From an uncultured Parvibacter sp. (GTDB lineage: Bacteria; Actinomycetota; Coriobacteriia; Coriobacteriales; Eggerthellaceae): a stretch of 8,156 nt of DNA. Position 1 is the stretch's first letter. Each line of letters starts with the position of its first letter. The stretch is from positions 1-8,156 of the forward strand of contig CAJUNI010000085.1 in assembly GCA_910587945.1 (NCBI GenBank), given 5' to 3'. Below are positions 6,462 to 8,156 of the stretch, piece after piece. A program made the position numbers and the translations under genes. Below the pieces are notes generated by a model. It saw nothing but the letters and a program-made list of their open reading frames with translations. It was not told the DNA's origin and ran no database searches.

Positions 6462-7316
6462 ATGAATTATAAAGAGTACGAAGACCCCGAAGAGTTAAAA
6501 AAACTGCAACGTCTCTCAGTGGATGTTTTGCGCGAACTTGATCGGGTGTGCCGTCTGTTAGATATCACCTATTTTGCCTATGGGGGAACGGCTATCGGCG
6601 CGGTTCGCCACGGGGGTTTTATTCCCTGGGATGATGATATTGACATCATTTTCTTGCGGAAAGATTTCGAGCGGTTTATGGCAGAGGCTCCGGCGGCGGT
6701 TGGAGATCGGTTCGAGGTGGTTTCTTCGCGCACGGAGAAATATTTCCCTGCCACCAACGCCAACCTTGCCCTGAAAGGCACGAAGTGTGTCCCTGAAGAG
6801 TTTGACAGCAATCCTTACGAGTACGCTATTAGCCTGGGGTTGTATGCCTACGATGTCCTTATCGATGACGAAAAGCTGCTCAAGAAGCAAATTCGTGCCA
6901 CCTGGTTTTGGGGCCGTTTGAAGTTCCTTTGCGCTACGGGCTCTCCTCATATTGGGATTGGGGGCGTTACCGGCGCTCTCGCGCGGGCGGCATGTCATAT
7001 CATCCATGGCGGACTTCGCCTCTTTCATATTTCGCCTCAGTGGGTTCAACGCAAATACGATGCGGCTGCTATGCGCTATGACGCAACACCCACCGGGCGG
7101 GTTGCGGATTTTGCCGATAAAGACCCGGTGAGTTGGTCTGCCACTATGGAGGAACTCTTTCCTCCGGTGGAAATGGATTTTGATGGGGTTTCTATCTTCT
7201 TGCCCCACGATTACGATACGCTGCTCACGCGCGGCTATGGTGACTACATGACGTGGCCTCCCGAAGATGATCGTAAGAATCACTATCCCAGTAAATTGGA
7301 GTTTGGACCTTACTAG
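6462..7316 (+). CDS. LicD-family phosphotransferase, copy 2
   Basis: A 284-residue LicD/fukutin-type protein, homologous end to end with copy 1 upstream. It has GTAIGAVRH (42-50), FIPWDDDIDI (53-62) with the acidic metal site, and the C-terminal DRKNHYPSKLEFGPY. At the position of the family's GIFxDIFPLD motif it reads GLYAYDVLID (126-135): the first Asp is replaced by Tyr130, with an Asp one place later, and the last Asp is kept. This could change the donor or acceptor used, or shift the metal ligands. A region rich in Gly, Ala and Ile (about 160-190) matches the possible membrane-contacting part of copy 1. GAAAAGGA 7 bases before the ATG sets the start. The flippase gene follows 5 bases after the stop, so the two are likely co-transcribed. 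The substrate is unknown. Confidence 0.92.
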   Translation: MNYKEYEDPEELKKLQRLSVDVLRELDRVCRLLDITYFAYGGTAIGAVRHGGFIPWDDDIDIIFLRKDFERFMAEAPAAVGDRFEVVSSRTEKYFPATNANLALKGTKCVPEEFDSNPYEYAISLGLYAYDVLIDDEKLLKKQIRATWFWGRLKFLCATGSPHIGIGGVTGALARAACHIIHGGLRLFHISPQWVQRKYDAAAMRYDATPTGRVADFADKDPVSWSATMEELFPPVEMDFDGVSIFLPHDYDTLLTRGYGDYMTWPPEDDRKNHYPSKLEFGPY

Positions 7317-7321
7317 GACAC

Positions 7322-8156
7322 ATGGCTTCTTCTCAATTAAAACAGGACTACATTTGGAATACGCTCGGCAGTGTCATGAATGCACTGGCCAGCGTTGTTC
7401 TGTTGGCCTTAGTTACCCAAGCGCTGGGAGCTTATGAGGGTGGCGTTTTTGCTATTGCCTTTGCCGTTGCTCAGCAATTCCAAATTCTGGGCCATTATGA
7501 AATGCGACCCTATCAGGCAACGGATGTAGAGGAGCGCTTCTCCTTCGGGGTGTACTTTGCTTCGCGCATTATCACTTGCACGCTTATGGTGGTCTGCGTG
7601 CTCATTTACGCCTTGGCCTCTAACGGAATTACCTTTGAGGCGGTTTTGCTGGTGTTGTTGGCATCACTGCGCTTTTTTGACGCCTTTGAAGATGTGTTCC
7701 ATGGCATGCTTCAGCAAAAGGGGCGCCTTGATATTGCCGGCAAAGCCTTCTTTGGTCGCGTGGTGGCCATGTTGGGCTCCTTTTCCATCACGTTGCTCCT
7801 GACGCGAAATCTTCTGGCAGCGTGTATCGTCTCCTTCCTAGCGTCGCTTGTAGCGTTCTTGGTGCTAAACCTGCGCCCCGCACGGAATCGGGTGAAGCTT
7901 AAGCCGGAATTTCGGGCGAAGGATATCAAGGACTTACTTCTTACCTGTCTGCCCCTGTTTTTGGGTTCATTTTTGTTCATGTATGTGGTTAATGCGCCGC
8001 GCTACGGCATTGAGTCAGTGCTTACGAAGGAATTCCAGACTTACTACTCTATTCTCTTTATGCCGGCCATGGTCATTAACTTGCTCAGTGGCTTTGTGTT
8101 CAAGCCGCTGCTGAATACCCTTGCTTCCCGCTGGGCGTCAGGGGAGCGTCAGGCAT
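7322..8156 (+). CDS. Wzx-like polysaccharide flippase, 3'-truncated by window edge
   Basis: The frame is open from ATG 7322 to the end of the window, giving 278 residues of an integral membrane protein; complete members have about 400-480. It resembles polysaccharide exporters of the MATE/MVF superfamily, which move undecaprenyl-linked glycans to the outer face of the membrane. Seen are an N-terminal amphipathic start (QLKQDYIWNTLGSVMNA), a first helix with ALASVVLLALVTQALG, a second with FAIAFAVAQQF, the loop HYEMRPYQATDV, a helix pair around ITCTLMVVCVLIYALAS and AVLLVLLASLRFFDAFEDVFHGMLQQKGRLD, and further helices to SRWASGERQA. The ribosome site is poor, AGGA overlapping the licD2 stop only 3 bases from the ATG, which suggests translational coupling to licD2. 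The substrate would be the glycan made by this locus. The assignment is firm at family level. Confidence 0.9.
   Translation, partial: MASSQLKQDYIWNTLGSVMNALASVVLLALVTQALGAYEGGVFAIAFAVAQQFQILGHYEMRPYQATDVEERFSFGVYFASRIITCTLMVVCVLIYALASNGITFEAVLLVLLASLRFFDAFEDVFHGMLQQKGRLDIAGKAFFGRVVAMLGSFSITLLLTRNLLAACIVSFLASLVAFLVLNLRPARNRVKLKPEFRAKDIKDLLLTCLPLFLGSFLFMYVVNAPRYGIESVLTKEFQTYYSILFMPAMVINLLSGFVFKPLLNTLASRWASGERQA

Noticed and set aside
6558..7283. 241-residue open frame on the - strand over licD2
   Set aside because: Entirely antisense to a well-supported LicD gene and without any recognisable motif.

Overview
The window is a piece of a cell-surface polysaccharide biosynthesis locus. Eight complete or near-complete genes lie on the + strand and one glycosyltransferase gene is inverted among them. 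The first gene is cut at its 5' end and the last at its 3' end, so the locus continues on both sides. No RNA genes, insertion sequences, CRISPR arrays or clear rho-independent terminators were seen.

The organism is probably a Gram-positive bacterium. Strong Shine-Dalgarno sites (AAAGGAGGT, AGGGAGGA), GTG starts, roughly balanced base composition and an RmlB of the HFAAESHNDNS type fit host-associated Actinomycetota (Coriobacteriia or Bifidobacteriaceae) or, less likely, Bacillota. This is an inference from protein style and carries low confidence.

Region 1 (1-2278) holds three dTDP-L-rhamnose genes in the order rmlD (C-terminal part), rmlB, rmlC, tightly spaced and each with a ribosome site. 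rmlA is not in the window. Region 2 (2364-4724) holds a DPM1-like family 2 glycosyltransferase, a small DUF2304-type membrane protein whose GTG start overlaps the glycosyltransferase stop codon, and a membrane acyltransferase-3 protein with a long polar tail. Region 3 (4728-7316) holds two divergent LicD-family phosphotransferase paralogues, both on +, flanking a family 2 glycosyltransferase on the - strand. Region 4 (7322-8156) is the start of a Wzx-like flippase.

Together the genes suggest a rhamnose-containing glycan built on a lipid carrier. It would be O-acylated by the acyltransferase, decorated with one or two phosphodiester-linked groups by the LicD proteins, and flipped across the membrane by the Wzx-like protein. 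No licA/B/C-type choline uptake or activation genes are visible, so the group transferred is unknown. Most families here are known. The parts most worth a second look are the LicD1 / inverted glycosyltransferase / LicD2 cassette, the altered acidic motif in LicD2, and the coupled glycosyltransferase-DUF2304 pair.
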